Shown one piece after another: positions 13,501-26,400 of a stretch of 64,000 nucleotides of DNA. A program made the position numbers and the translations under genes. The notes below the pieces were generated by a model that had not been told where the DNA came from, searched no databases, and saw nothing but the letters and a program-made list of their open reading frames with translations. Origin of the DNA: Rotaria macrura (Eukaryota; Rotifera; Eurotatoria; Philodinida; Philodinidae); NCBI GenBank assembly GCA_900239685.1, contig OENT01000232.1, positions 1 through 64,000 of the forward strand, read 5' to 3'. The stretch's first letter is position 1. The number at the start of each line of letters is the position of its first letter.

Positions 13501-15359
13501 ATTATTTTCACTAAAATTGTGGACATTTATTGATTTGTTGCCTTATTTTGCTTTCTTCCTACATCCGTACGTCAGAATAATAGATAGTGAAAAACTTTTG
13601 AGAGAATGTGTTTTTTAAACTTGGACACACACCAGTAGGTACATTCATATTCTGAAAGAGAAGAAAATTTTGTTTTTATTAATACTGTCTCGTACATCTC
13701 AATGAAAGTTTCAACTCAATTTCATATGCTTTCGTTAAATTTTAAAAAGAACTATTTATTTGAAATAAAAACAATCGTCAACTGGTTCTAAGAGAATAGT
13801 CGAAAGAACCAATATCTTTCCAAATATTTATACGTCATCGAAATCTATGTATACGTTATTGATTTAGGCTGAAGAAAAATATCAAGCTTTACAAGATAAA
13901 TATGATTTATTAGAACAAAAAATTCAATCACAAACAGAACAAGATTCAAACATTAAACAAAATGGTATAGCTATACCTAATAATAGTCTCAATGGGTCTT
14001 CTATTCAAACATATTCGAACAGTCCGAATACTGATGATAGATTACATCAACTTCAAAGTGAATATGATGACCTGAAAATGGAATTAACACGGGTAATAGA
14101 AATTATGAGAGGAGAACAAAAATTAGAAGAAAATTTTCTTTCTTGTAAAGGCTCGCCAACGTGAAAAAGTAACCGATGAACATAATACACGTCTATCAGC
14201 CACTGTTGATAAGCTACTGGCTGAATCTAATGAACGCTTACAAACACAACTACGTGAACGTATGCAAACGTTAGAAGAGAAAAATCATCTTGTACAAGAA
14301 AGTGAAAAACTTAAAAAGCAATTAGAAGAAACACAAAATGAACGAGTATATTCATGAATTCGAAAATTGTTGATTATTTTAATCTATTATTCACGATTAA
14401 CTTTCTTTTAGACAAAATTAATCGAAGACATTGACAAACTTAAAACTGAACTTGATCATGTCCGGAAAGAATTGCAACGAGTACAACAACAGCAGTATCA
14501 ACAGCAGCAACAACAACAGCAGCAGCATCTGCAACAACAGCATAAAATGTACGGAACTAAACTAATCTACTTTTCTATCATGAAACACAATCAAAAACAA
14601 AAATAGTCCATAGCACATCAATTCGAATCTGATAGACTATGTGCTTCCACTTTGAATATAACCTTATCTGAGATCAACATCAGTGATTTCGCAGGAGCAA
14701 CTGCATCCTATTTTATAATCGAATGCCTCTCAAAGACTTAACTAATAGTTTTTTCTAATAAAACTTGTTTTGTTTTTTTTGCTTCAGCGAACCACTTCCA
14801 ACTCAAACTACTCCAGCCAATGATTTTGTCACTAGTACAACTGATACATTAAGTCGACGATCACCATCAGTACGTGTTGTTAAAACAGCTCCAACAGTAA
14901 CCGATCACATTTTTAAAGTATGTAATTTTTGATTATACTATTGATGAACATCATTTCACTTTTTTTGTACTTTATTTTTATTCAACAGACATCTGAAACT
15001 GACTGGGATACAATCGATCAAGCCCAAGTTATCAATGATGTTCGTCTAGCATTTGAATCATCCGATGTTGAATTAACAACTGACGAGGAAGATTCTTTAT
15101 ATCAACATCATCATCCGGTGACAATTAATAATGGAACAATACCACAACAATCAACACATAATGATGCACAAACACTAGCACTAGTTTTACAAGAACAACT
15201 CGATGCTATTAATAATGAAATTCGTCTAATACAAGCTGAAAAAGTCGATGCAGAATTACGGGCTGAAGAACTTGAATCACGTGTCGTTGGAAATGCTGTT
15301 TACCATCTGGCTGATGAAGAAGAGGACGATGAAGAGAACGATAATGATGATGATGATTT

Positions 15360-15393
<34 letters not shown>

Positions 15394-18300
15394 CATAGAC
15401 ATCATCCACAAGGATTGTCGAACGGATCTATTGGAAATTATCCTTCACATTTGTCGCAACACTATCTAAGAACTTCATCACCACCAACGACAGCCTTAAA
15501 TACACATGCAAATTTCGCAGGACGACTAACTCCACATACAACGACTGGAAAAGGATACAAATTTAACACGGTAAAATCATAGAAATTTTTCAAAAAGTAT
15601 ATACCATTTCATATGTTTGCGTTTCAATTCTAGGCTCCACCTGGTATGTCTGCTTCAAATCTATACTCGTATAATTTAGTTTCTGATCCTATGGGTATCA
15701 GTGTAAGTTGAACATATAAGAATACAGTGGTTTCATTGCATATGATTCTATCGTATCAATTCAATAGGAATATGATCATACATTACAGCATCATCAATCA
15801 CCACGTACATATCGTACTGATTATGGACCAACAGCACGTTATTTAAAATGTGAATCAAGTCCACCAGTAACACCTCCTCGAGTATCAACAAATATTCGAA
15901 CAGCAACACCACACCACTTATATCATTCGTCAACAAGTATGCAAAATCAGTATAGAATAAATACAAATACATCAAGAGTGAACACTCAACTTATCGATGA
16001 TAATACTAGGCATTATTAGTAAGTGAAAAATAGAATTATTTCACTAAGAAAGTTTTTCAAATATCCAGTATTAAGTCACCATCGTTGTGATAGATTTCTA
16101 ATTTCTTTTCACTATGACTGTACCCATCTTAACGCACAAGTAATCAATCTTTAGAACAATAGATACTAATGATGAACATTTGTTGAAAAGTACAAAATCA
16201 TAACACTACAAAGAGCAATAAAGATATAACAGCATCGACAAAAGACCTTCCATTTCTAGATAAGGGGATCCGTCGCCGCTCAACTAAGATTATTTATCAC
16301 GAACCTGGTCCATTGTAGATTATCCTTGAGTTCATGTATCATATCATGAAACGATCTATCAGTCCAGTGTAATTCATGTTCTAAGTAATTATCAGTCGAA
16401 CTTCGTATTTGATCATTGATAGATGTTTTTTTTATTGGATCTTCTTTTGATTTTTTACGAATGAATATTTGATTGTAATGTGAAGTATAGCGCCGATACT
16501 GGTATACATCTATAGAAATTCATATCAAGTTCAATAAGAATGAAGGACTCATCAATTCTGTTTTAATTGATTGAATGATGTTTTAAACATTTAAAACTTT
16601 GATACTTAATTTCGAAGAAATGAATCATCAACTGAATTTCATAGAAGGATAGCATAGTCAAACTTTAATTGGCTATTTTCTCAAGAGGAAGTTTTCCATC
16701 TCATTAAAATTTTCAATGAAATCTAATTACAAGTCAGTCTAAGCTCTATTTAAATAGTCTTTTTTGAGACTGTAATCATTCTTTGATGTGCAAGGCGTTT
16801 GAAAATCATATGTCGCGCTATTTAGTATTTATATATAATTTGACCTATTCAATCATGAGAAGGACACCTATGTATAACCAACTGATTCAATCGAGATAAC
16901 ATACTAGATATCGGCTAAGGGCATATCTAAATCGTCGTGATTCAATTATTTAGTATAAATATACAGCATCAAAACGAATCGTATGAGGTCCTGCCAATAA
17001 GCGTTCATAGATACTCATTATTGATATATTACCATGATTGATGAATCTAACCAGTGAATATTACGAACTATAGTCAATTAGAGTATACCCAGGAGATCAA
17101 AAGTTTTATGTATTATTGTCCGCATAAAATGTTATAATCAAACTGGAAGTCATGCATCGATGTATACGTCAGAGTTGACTCTAACTAAAATTGCCTACTC
17201 GTAATCAAATGATTCGTTTTAATCACTGTAACGAAAATTTCTTGAAATAATCAGTGATTCAAGTTACGAATCGAGTCCATTTAGAAATGCATCGAGATTT
17301 TCCTAAGAGTAAAAGATAATCATTTATGAAGAACACAGAGGAGAGTTAGTTTTTCACTCTAAATCAGGATTGAACTCCTCGCTCGGAATTAATTTGTCTT
17401 CTCTTCATAAGTATCTTTTAATGTTGAGAATATTTCAATTAATTCATTCATATTTTAGTCCTAATCCGTCCATAGCTCAACCTACATCATTATCATCTAT
17501 AACTCACCAAGATTCTCCTAGTCCAATCAGTTCTCAAAATTCGACATCAGGTGATGATACAAGTTTATATGCAAGAAATCAACAGCAGCATCAACAAAAA
17601 AAGAAAGGCTTACGAAATTCTCTCGGACGGTTGTTTACGCGTAAACCTGGTTCGATTGATAATAAACCCATACATGAGAGTATTCATCAACCTGTAACTT
17701 ATCAGCAACATTATCCATCGCCTTATATAACTCGCGGTAAATTGATTATTCATTTCTTTTTGTCAATATTACGATAAGCATAATTTATTCTCTTCTAAAT
17801 AGCATCCTCTGTGCCTATTGATAATGCAGGGCATAATGAAATGAACGAATCGACGACTGGTACATTACTGAGTTTAGGTAAAACAGAATTCGATCGACGT
17901 ATAAAAAAGAAGTATGTCATTGTCAATTAAAAAAAACGTTTCAACTTTTGATTCTTTAAATTGAATCTAGACAAGAATTACTTGAAGATGCTATAGAAAA
18001 TAATCGCCCATTTTCAACTTGGGATGGTGCAACAGTTGTTGCTTGGCTTGAAGTATGTGTTCAATGAAATGCATAAATAATTCACTTATGTCTATATATA
18101 TATATATATATGTGTGTGTTTGTGCGTGTATAGTTATGGGTTAAAATGCCAGCATGGTATGTAGCAGCATGTCGTGCAAACGTCAAATCAGGTGCAATTA
18201 TGTCTGAATTAAATGAAGAAGAAATACAACGTCAAATCGGTATTAGTAATCCTCTGCATCGACTAAAACTTCGTTTAGCTATTCAAGAAATACTAAACTT

Positions 18301-19496
18301 AACACTACCAGATGGGCCGCGAACATCAGTTACTGTAAATTCTTGTTTTCTTTTCTTCTACCCAGGGAAACTAGACGTTTTTTATATGTTTTGTCTATTC
18401 TTTTTTCAAGTCCTTGGCATTTGGTGAAATGGATCATGAGTGGATTGGAAATGAGTGGTTACCAAGTCTTGGACTACCGCAATATCGATCATACTTTATG
18501 GAATGCCTTGTTGATGCACGTATGCTTGAACATTTAAATAAGAAAGATTTAAGTAAACAATTAAAAATGGTCGATAGTTTTCATCGGTAATACTGTCTAT
18601 AGTGGATTAGCTGTTCTAGAACATGTTTAATATCGTTCGTTTTGTTTAGTACGAGTTTTCATTATGGCATAATGGTTTTAAAACGAGTTAATTATGATAA
18701 AAAAGAACTTGATCGAAGACGTGAAGAATCTTTAAATGAAAATCAAGATGTACTGATATGGACAAACGAACGAATCATTCAATGGTTAACAACCATTAAT
18801 GGTTTGAAAGAATATGCGAATAATTTACCGGAAACTGGAGTTCATGGTGGTTTAATTGCACTGGATGAAACATTTGACCATAATACATTAGCATTAGCTT
18901 TACAAATACCCAGTCAACAAACACTGGTAAGAAACAAAAAGAAAAGGATATTCTTGTTCCACTCACTTTAACATATTCTATGTATTCTACCTGCTTCTAG
19001 ACACGTCAAATCCTTGAAAGAGAATTTCGCCTTTTGATTGCTAATGGTACAGATCGCAAAATGGATGAAGTAAGTTGGTAAATGCTAGCATAAATTCAAT
19101 AAATTTCATATTTTTTCAGCTAAATAGACAGTCATGAGAGACGGTAAATGAAAAAATGTTGTGTTTTGTATTCTATACTATTATACCCTTTTCTTTTCGC
19201 TTATTTGAAACGATCCGTGTATTCTCCTTCATGATTGAATCACGAATAAGCGAAAAGAAAAATTACAACTAAAAACCCATCCTAGTATCTTTATGCCACA
19301 TTTTTCTTAGTTTCAACGAAGTTACGTAGTTTTAAAAACTTTTTCTTGTATTTAGAATGATCGAGCAAAATTAAAGCGCCATCCATCACTATTTTCTCGA
19401 AAGTCAAAATCAAAAGCAATCAATGGTGACATTACACATGCCAATGAAACAGACTCATCGAATGTAACCCCAAAGGATGATGGTCAGCAATCATAA
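8531..19496 (+). CDS. PPFIA: Liprin-alpha (synaptic / cell-cortex scaffold), complete gene
   Basis: Proposed exons: 8531-8686, 8758-8874, 11668-11769, 11829-11984, 12071-12145, 12681-12737, 12795-13163, 13868-14092, 14151-14345, 14412-14548, 14788-14917, 14989-15570, 15634-15702, 15768-16018, 17459-17736, 17803-17911, 17971-18052, 18134-18334, 18411-18586, 18650-18926, 19001-19069 and 19356-19496; 1317 residues. Every junction is GT-AG and keeps frame. The family signature is strong: N-terminal [12 protein letters not shown] and [12 protein letters not shown]; long coiled coil with [29 protein letters not shown] and [29 protein letters not shown]; then three SAM domains (about residues 1010-1250) with [38 protein letters not shown] and [14 protein letters not shown]. 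Liprin-alpha organises presynaptic active zones with LAR phosphatases, RIM, ELKS and kinesin-3. ATG 8531 or in-frame 8543 could start. The canonical C-terminal PDZ ligand is absent. Confidence 0.95.
9344..9396. repeat. AT/ATAC microsatellite in liprin intron
   Basis: An AT run grading into TATACA units, within the second liprin intron. Confidence 0.85.
10467..10537. repeat. CA/TA/TG compound microsatellite
   Basis: CA units pass into AT units and then TATG units, about 450 bp upstream of the alternative liprin exon. Confidence 0.9.
10988..11578 (+). CDS. Probable alternative first exon of liprin-alpha (197 codons)
   Basis: The exon lies inside the 2.8-kb intron between canonical exons 2 and 3. 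It opens with ATGATG at 10988 and stays open to AAG|GTTCTT at 11578. That donor is phase 0, exactly the phase needed to join exon 3 at 11668 (acceptor TATCCTAG), leaving an 89-bp intron. Spliced this way, it replaces the usual 91-residue N-terminus with 197 residues that are low in complexity: an Asn/Asp run ([11 protein letters not shown]), Asp/Ser patches and a poly-Ser tract. The predicted isoform is about 1423 residues. A purine-rich stretch (10715-10830) and AT repeats lie just upstream and could be its promoter and leader. A separate small gene is less likely because the frame has no good stop-ended homology. Confidence 0.6.
18094..18131. repeat. AT/GT microsatellite forming most of a short liprin intron
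   Basis: The repeat occupies most of the intron 18053-18133, just before the exon that encodes the core of SAM domain 1. Confidence 0.8.
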
Positions 19497-19847
19497 ATTA
19501 ATCAAATACGGCATTACATAAACCAAAGAAAGTGTCCTTGTTCATATGTGTGTATTTCTTCTCATGACATCGAATATTTTGATTTCTTTTCTCTTGCTTG
19601 AATGTATGTATGCGTGTGCAATTGTTTTTCTTCTCTTCTCATTTTCCTTGTGTGTACCCGCGCGACTATTGTCATATACACATATAGATATCTATTTTTG
19701 GTTTTTTTTTCTTGTTGTTGTTGTTGTTGTTGCTGCTGCTGCTGTTGTTAACTATCAACACATATGCACACACAAGCAAATATGAGTTTCGTTATGTTCG
19801 AACCCAGGTGTGTTTAAAACAAAAGATTTTTTGTCGAGCGGCTATGC

Positions 19848-19853
19848 AATAAA
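19848..19853 (+). terminator. Candidate polyadenylation signal of liprin-alpha
   Basis: First clear AATAAA downstream of the TAA at 19494-19496, about 350 bases into the presumed 3' UTR. Confidence 0.45.
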
Positions 19854-19856
19854 TCA

Positions 19857-22800
19857 GAAACTCGTTCTCAATCATGTTTTTGTAAAATAATGAGTCCCGA
19901 TATACGGATGATATGTAGTAGCAGTGTTCTTTCTATTACATTAATATCAGAAAAAAAAATGAGTTTAGGATTTTCCACTAAAACTAACCCATTGCTCACA
20001 ATTTTATGTCGTGTTTTTCTCTTCTTCTCCTTCTTGTCTGTACAACTGATAGAGTCATGAATCATCATTTAAAATGTGCAGCGATTCATTTTGTTTTCTT
20101 TTCTTTTGTATATGCAGTCTGTTTTTCCTGTTTATCTCAATACTCGTTTTTTAAGTCCTGTGTCACGTTCTATTTATTATTGAACTGATTCTTTCTTTTC
20201 TTCTTTAATTCGGGTGTTTCCTTCCTGGCATTTCACTTTCAATGCATTCTTGATTCATTGATCATCTATGCACATTGATATAGATCGTGCACATCAATAT
20301 AATCCTTGTCTTCTGTATGCTTCGAAAATGAGTGAAGAAAGCTTCGTTTTCGTTTTTTTTTGATGGTTGTTGTATTAATTTTCGTGTGTGCGTTTTTCTT
20401 TCTATGTTGCTCTAATTGTTTTTTTTTGAGAGCATAATTTGAGTTTAAATGAAAAAATACCCGGAATAATTATCTATCGAAGGGAGATTTTGATCCGTGT
20501 CTTCTAATTCACAGATTGATTAATGAAAATCACCAAGTGCTACTTACATCTATTCAGCAGAAATGAAAAGTTAACAAAGTACCGACATGGACGTAACAGA
20601 CATTTTTTTACGGTGATAGACATCTGCATAATACAAGCATCGAAAGAAGAGGTGTCACACTCCAAGACTATCTGGAATTTTCGTATGTATTAAACAATGG
20701 TGGTTTCTTTTGTTGATTACATTAGAAAATCCAACATACACTACAAGATTACACGTATATTCATGTATTCACGATTTACGTGAATATACGATGAATACAA
20801 ATACATATTCTGAGTATTTTTATAGATTACTAAAATGAGAAATTTATGTTTTGAAAGATTTCATCGCATCGTTTACCAAACAAGAGTATTTCGAAATAAG
20901 TACATAAGCTTGAACAACTATTGATAAATAACTTAAGAAACGTTTTGAATTGCCCAAGGAGGCTTCTACGGTTTTTCACTCCTTTCTACATCGAGAATCT
21001 TCAGAATTCAGTAGAGAATTTTTGATGACTTTCTGCTAATTTTAGTCTTTTTTCTTCTTAACTATTATCACTATCTTGAGTCAAAATATGCTTCAAAAAG
21101 GAAATGCATTTATAACGCTGTTTTATGCATAAAACTAATAAATATTAAACCACTAGATATTGCTTTTCATTATGAATCAGGTTTTAGTGGCACGGAATAT
21201 CTCTATGGAGTTTCAATCGAAATAGATAAAATAAAATAAAATTTAGTTGGAACTCTGCATAAAACGTTTAGGTGAATACTCATTACACGTGTATATAGTG
21301 GAAAGATTCTCTTTCCAATAGTAAAATCAGACTTTTTGAAACTGATTCGATCTCAAGTACAGCCGAATTCTAACAGAACTACAAATAAGATCAGTGATGT
21401 ACTCATAAATATTTTTGCTAAATGCTTCAATTAGTACTATTTGATAGATTAGCTTAGGTTTTCTATTCCTTACGTATCCTGACAATTGCATTTGAATTTA
21501 CTTGTGAAAAATACTTTGTAAAATTATCATTCTTTGTTAAATTTTAATTTGCTTTTGATAAGACTTTTCACTTGACACTTTGATTTCTAATACAGAAGAG
21601 CTTGAAAAGTGTCGCAGTTTACTTAATAGTTGCACTCGATTATTAAATGCGCAAAAAATTTGAAAACAGACTTTAAAAAATGATTATTGTAATAATGTCT
21701 AACAAAGCAGCTAGCATTCAAAGTTTAGATAGGATATAAGAAAGTTGATGTATATTAAACATAGCAAACAAAAAATGTTAACCTTTTCTCGGAATATTTT
21801 TATCGATCAATGAGAAAATCTGGTTGAAAATTCATCAATAATAATTCTTTATCATATACATACGACCGACTAGTGTATCTATTTCTATTCATGGATAACC
21901 TATTTATAAATTTCAGTATAATCAGTGTTTGAAACAACGTCAATTACAATTGAGCAATATAATTACAAAACACGTGATACAATGTCTACTTGTGTTCAGC
22001 GATCAAACGCATCTCACGCTTACTGCTGGTCTAAATAAATCCAAGATTTTTTAAAATTCCATTATTCATCATCGACTAATATCTTCTTATATCCAACAAT
22101 TCAAATATGTACAGCTAAACTTAGTATTTCATTGTAAACTGCAAAACAAATATAACATTCATTGTTATGGGATTGTTTGAAATGCCAGCGTGCGATTACT
22201 ATTTTCTTAATTAGAATGCTAAAAAGAATGCTATTCCTATACGAATGAAATTAAAAAGTCATTTGCGTAAGCATGGAAAATTGAGCCCTGCTCCACTGAA
22301 AATCTTCAAATGTTTCTCCAATTTCAAAGAAAAATCTATACTTATTTATCTCCTGAAAAATTACTGATATTTTACAAAAATCGTTATTGATTGCTTATAT
22401 TTGAATTTGGTAAGGCGCCCTGTTCTGAAAATTCACTAGTCGATTCAAAATTATAAAAAATATCAAGTCCTTTGTTGACACTTGTGAGTCACAAATTCAT
22501 TTTTTAAGAACTTATCCATATTGACGTACTATACTCGGGTTAAAAATAAATACTAACAGTATGTACTGAAATGTCAACATTAATGGAAAATGATGAGGAT
22601 ATACTGCAGTACACTTGGTTGATTAATCTATGATACATCTTTGTCGTGATGCAATGTATTTTAATTACAAATATTTATCATTCCAATACTCAATTTTTCT
22701 TCACTCATCGATACAGTTTATAGAATAAATGAATACAGATTTTGAATAAGCACTTGATCATCACCACACCTATATTCAGATATTTTATTCAAGTAAAACG

Positions 22801-23445
22801 AAACTATGATAAATTGAAGAAACAAGTTAAGATGCCATAAATATCATGATTTTTTTAATTCACTGTAGGCAATGCTTTCAAACAATATTGACTACTATAA
22901 ATTCAGATAAATCATCTAAAATTAGCATAAATATATCATTAGTGTGTTTTGATGTAGAAATAAACTTCCCACGATGACCGTTTGTATTCAGCTCAGCTGA
23001 TAAACATTTTCATGCTACTCATTTTTTTATTAGACTTTCTACGACAATACAGATCATAATGATAGCCTGTAGTCGAATGGGTATATATTCCATACGATAG
23101 TACTATATATTTTCTGATGTACAATCCATAATAATATCATGTCACTTCAAAGCTAAAGCCTGTACATTCTCGACCAGTAATTTTCTTTGTTCAACGATAA
23201 TTTCATAAAGAGAGAATAGCCACAATGATTTCGATTGGCTTTAATATGCCCTCTAGTAGAACAGAACAAAGGTCATCACGTAGGTCAAATGTGTAGCTCG
23301 TTCATACATTGGCAATTTAAAACATCACTGTTTATGATTGGTCCCCATACTTCTCTATACTCGAACTCTTTTATTTTTTTTTGACGCTTTAGTGAAAACA
23401 TATTCTAGTTTCAGATCCAGAAAACGAGACTCAAAGTGCATCACA
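19857..23445. other. Intergenic region between liprin-alpha and F-box gene
   Basis: About 3.6 kb of AT-rich DNA. A GTT/GCT trinucleotide stretch lies just before it at about 19720-19750. I see no open frame with family resemblance, no transposon ends and no RNA gene. Confidence 0.5.
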
Positions 23446-26400
23446 ATGAGAGATGAATCGTCAAAGCGTACTCGCGACGAAATGTCACCTGATTGTGCCG
23501 AAGATAGCAGAAGTATCTCCTTATTCAAGCACCCAGCTCTTGAAGTAATCACAGAAAATACTAACACAAAGTGAGAAATGATTGAATCAAATTTTTATAT
23601 CCAAATAGAATATTCAATCAAATTTTAGATCTACTGTGCAAGATCTTTGTACAGATATTTTACTCGAAATTTTGCAATATCTTCGTCCTGTTGACCTTCT
23701 ATATTCATGTAGTGGTCTTTTTCTTCGTCTCGAAGCTCTGATAGAACCATATACACACACACTTGATCTTCGTTGTATCAAGAAATCTAATTTTCTATTC
23801 TTAATACAATCATTACTTCCACGTTTTTCGAATAATTTACGTGTATTTCGTTTAAGTAATATGCTCACATTTGGTGAAATAAGTGAAACATTTAATAAAC
23901 TTGATTGGTCTCATATGCATCAACTTGAATCATTAACACTTGATTACATTCAACCCGAAGAATTGAAAGGATATTTTCTCAATATTCATGCTTCACTTAA
24001 ATGTCTCTGGCGTTTATCACTAACATTCAATAAACATGATGAATTAGCTGAAACATTACTTATTAACCGAATTCTTAAATCTTCAAGTCAATCGGAATCG
24101 TTAAAAAACTGTTTCATTACTGGTATCACATTTGATTTAAGCGCATTATCTGCACCAAAATTTAATGGATATTTACGAGAACTAACATTAACTTTAGCGA
24201 CGGCAAATGATCTTATCGTTCTATTTCGTTATGTACCAAATTTAGAAGTACTCACATCCACCGTAATCTATAGTGCATTTAATGAAAATATTACTAAAAT
24301 ACATTCGCTCAATTTCTTGACGGTATTAACGCTTACTTTGAATACGTCGATAAAATTCAAAAATCTACAACGAATTCTCCTACCGCACAACAAATTGAAA
24401 GAATTGTCATTAAAAGCAATTTTAGATCAAGAGGTTAGATATTTCAACAAAGGTTATATTGATATCGACAACGTAAAATTAAACTGAAAAATAGTTTTCT
24501 TGCGCCTTTTCCATCGACGTAAAACTATTCAAGATTATTTTTTTTAAGATGATACACCAATACATTCTAATGCAACAATGTAGCTCTGGAATAGGTTTTT
24601 GAAAAGCATTTTCTTTTAACCCGTACAATGAGGTCTGGAAAACAATAATATAAAAAGATGTCAAATAAGCAGAGAAACTTTATATTCATAACGTTGTCTT
24701 TATCTTAAAATAATGTTTTACATTTTTCAAGACTCTTTCTAAGAATTTTAATTTTTTAACTTAGAATCACTCAATGAATTCCAGTGAAGAAATAGGTGGA
24801 TTCGCATTAGAAAAACTGTTTCGATCATTTTCACAATTAAACAAGTTACAATTCTATATACAGTACGTCAAGAAATTATATTCGGCCATACTCTTGTAAG
24901 ATAACTTTGTTTCATTAATTTTATCACAAAAAAGCGAGTTCTATATTACAAATGCATCTCCGATAATGAAATCCCATAGATCTCTAATTTCAATATTATT
25001 AATTTCATCTTATTTCTTTTTTTTCTTTCTATTGTTTCGCAACAACAGTGAATATGTCACGAATTTTCATAACAAACAATTACTTGCCCATAGTGATAAA
25101 AAAATGTGGCTACTTCTAGAAGTAAGAGTAGTTTCTAGTCATTTCGCTAGAATGCTGGGAAAATTTCCAGAAGCGTCTGCGTTGGGCTCTACTATTACTA
25201 CAAATAACAACGAATTTTCTCGAGAGGCCTACTTAAGTTGAAATAGTTCCAAAAAAAGAAGGAGCAGAGTAATGATCTTCGAACTCTAGTAATTAAACAT
25301 TTTCAAAATGTCGATTCGCAACGTCAGATCGCTGGGAAAACATTACTGAAACGAGAAACAGTACGAGACATTATAAAAACAAATGCAAAGAAATAAATTG
25401 TGTCAGCAATCTGTTCAGATGAGGTCGAAAAAGGAAAACGACAACAACAACTGACTGATTGAAACAACGGATGCTCAAGTCCAATCGATAGAGATCAAGT
25501 CATAGTTAGCTAACTGAGATCGAAAAATTTCTAGAAAAATTGTTAAGTACTGAAACAATATTGTGCCGATATTGATGACACGCTCCAATGATTTTCCTTC
25601 TCTCTCTCTCTCTCTTCTCTTTCCATTGTTCTAATATATGTTCATATCTCTCTCTTCTTCTCTCTCCTAAATTTGCGTATGTTTTATGTAAAGTTGTTAC
25701 ATTCTGGATATATGAAGTAGCGAATAAACATCAATGCCGAGGGTGGCGGCTAGCTACTCGATCCAGTTTGTCGTTACATATAGACCCTAGTCGGGTCGTT
25801 TCGTTCATCATCACAAATATGTCAGTGCTAACACGTAGTTTGCGTATTGGGACGACCAGCTAGAAAAAGGCTATTTGTTAATAGGGGGAAAAGATGATGA
25901 CGTTTGAAGTAGGCAAAATAAATGTTGGACATACCATTGGAGTTTTGCGACACTGTCGTATGATCCGACGAGTCAAAAATGAAGCTTTTGGGATTAGATG
26001 GCAGAGTTATGCTCTGACTTACTACGAAATAAGAGTTTCACCCGAACTCTGCAATTGGCTCAGTGAAGAATATTGGTGGGTCTCTCATGATTTGGCGATG
26101 TTTCGCACGGAATAAGGAGTAGGGAAATTGCATGTTTTGGACCACACAATGGACAGCTATTACTATCATGACATATTGGAGCAAAAGTTGTTGGAATCGG
26201 TTAACAAATTTAACTTCAAGAAACAGTTTAATCTTATGCATGATAAAGACCGAAAACATGCTGCAGCTTTAGTTAAACATTGGTTGAAGAACAATAGGAT
26301 CCATTCACTGTCTTGGCAGCCATATTCAGCTGACCTCAATACTGTCGAGAATTTATAGAACGAATAGGAAAAACGAATGAAGAAACATGAGCCGAAGAAC

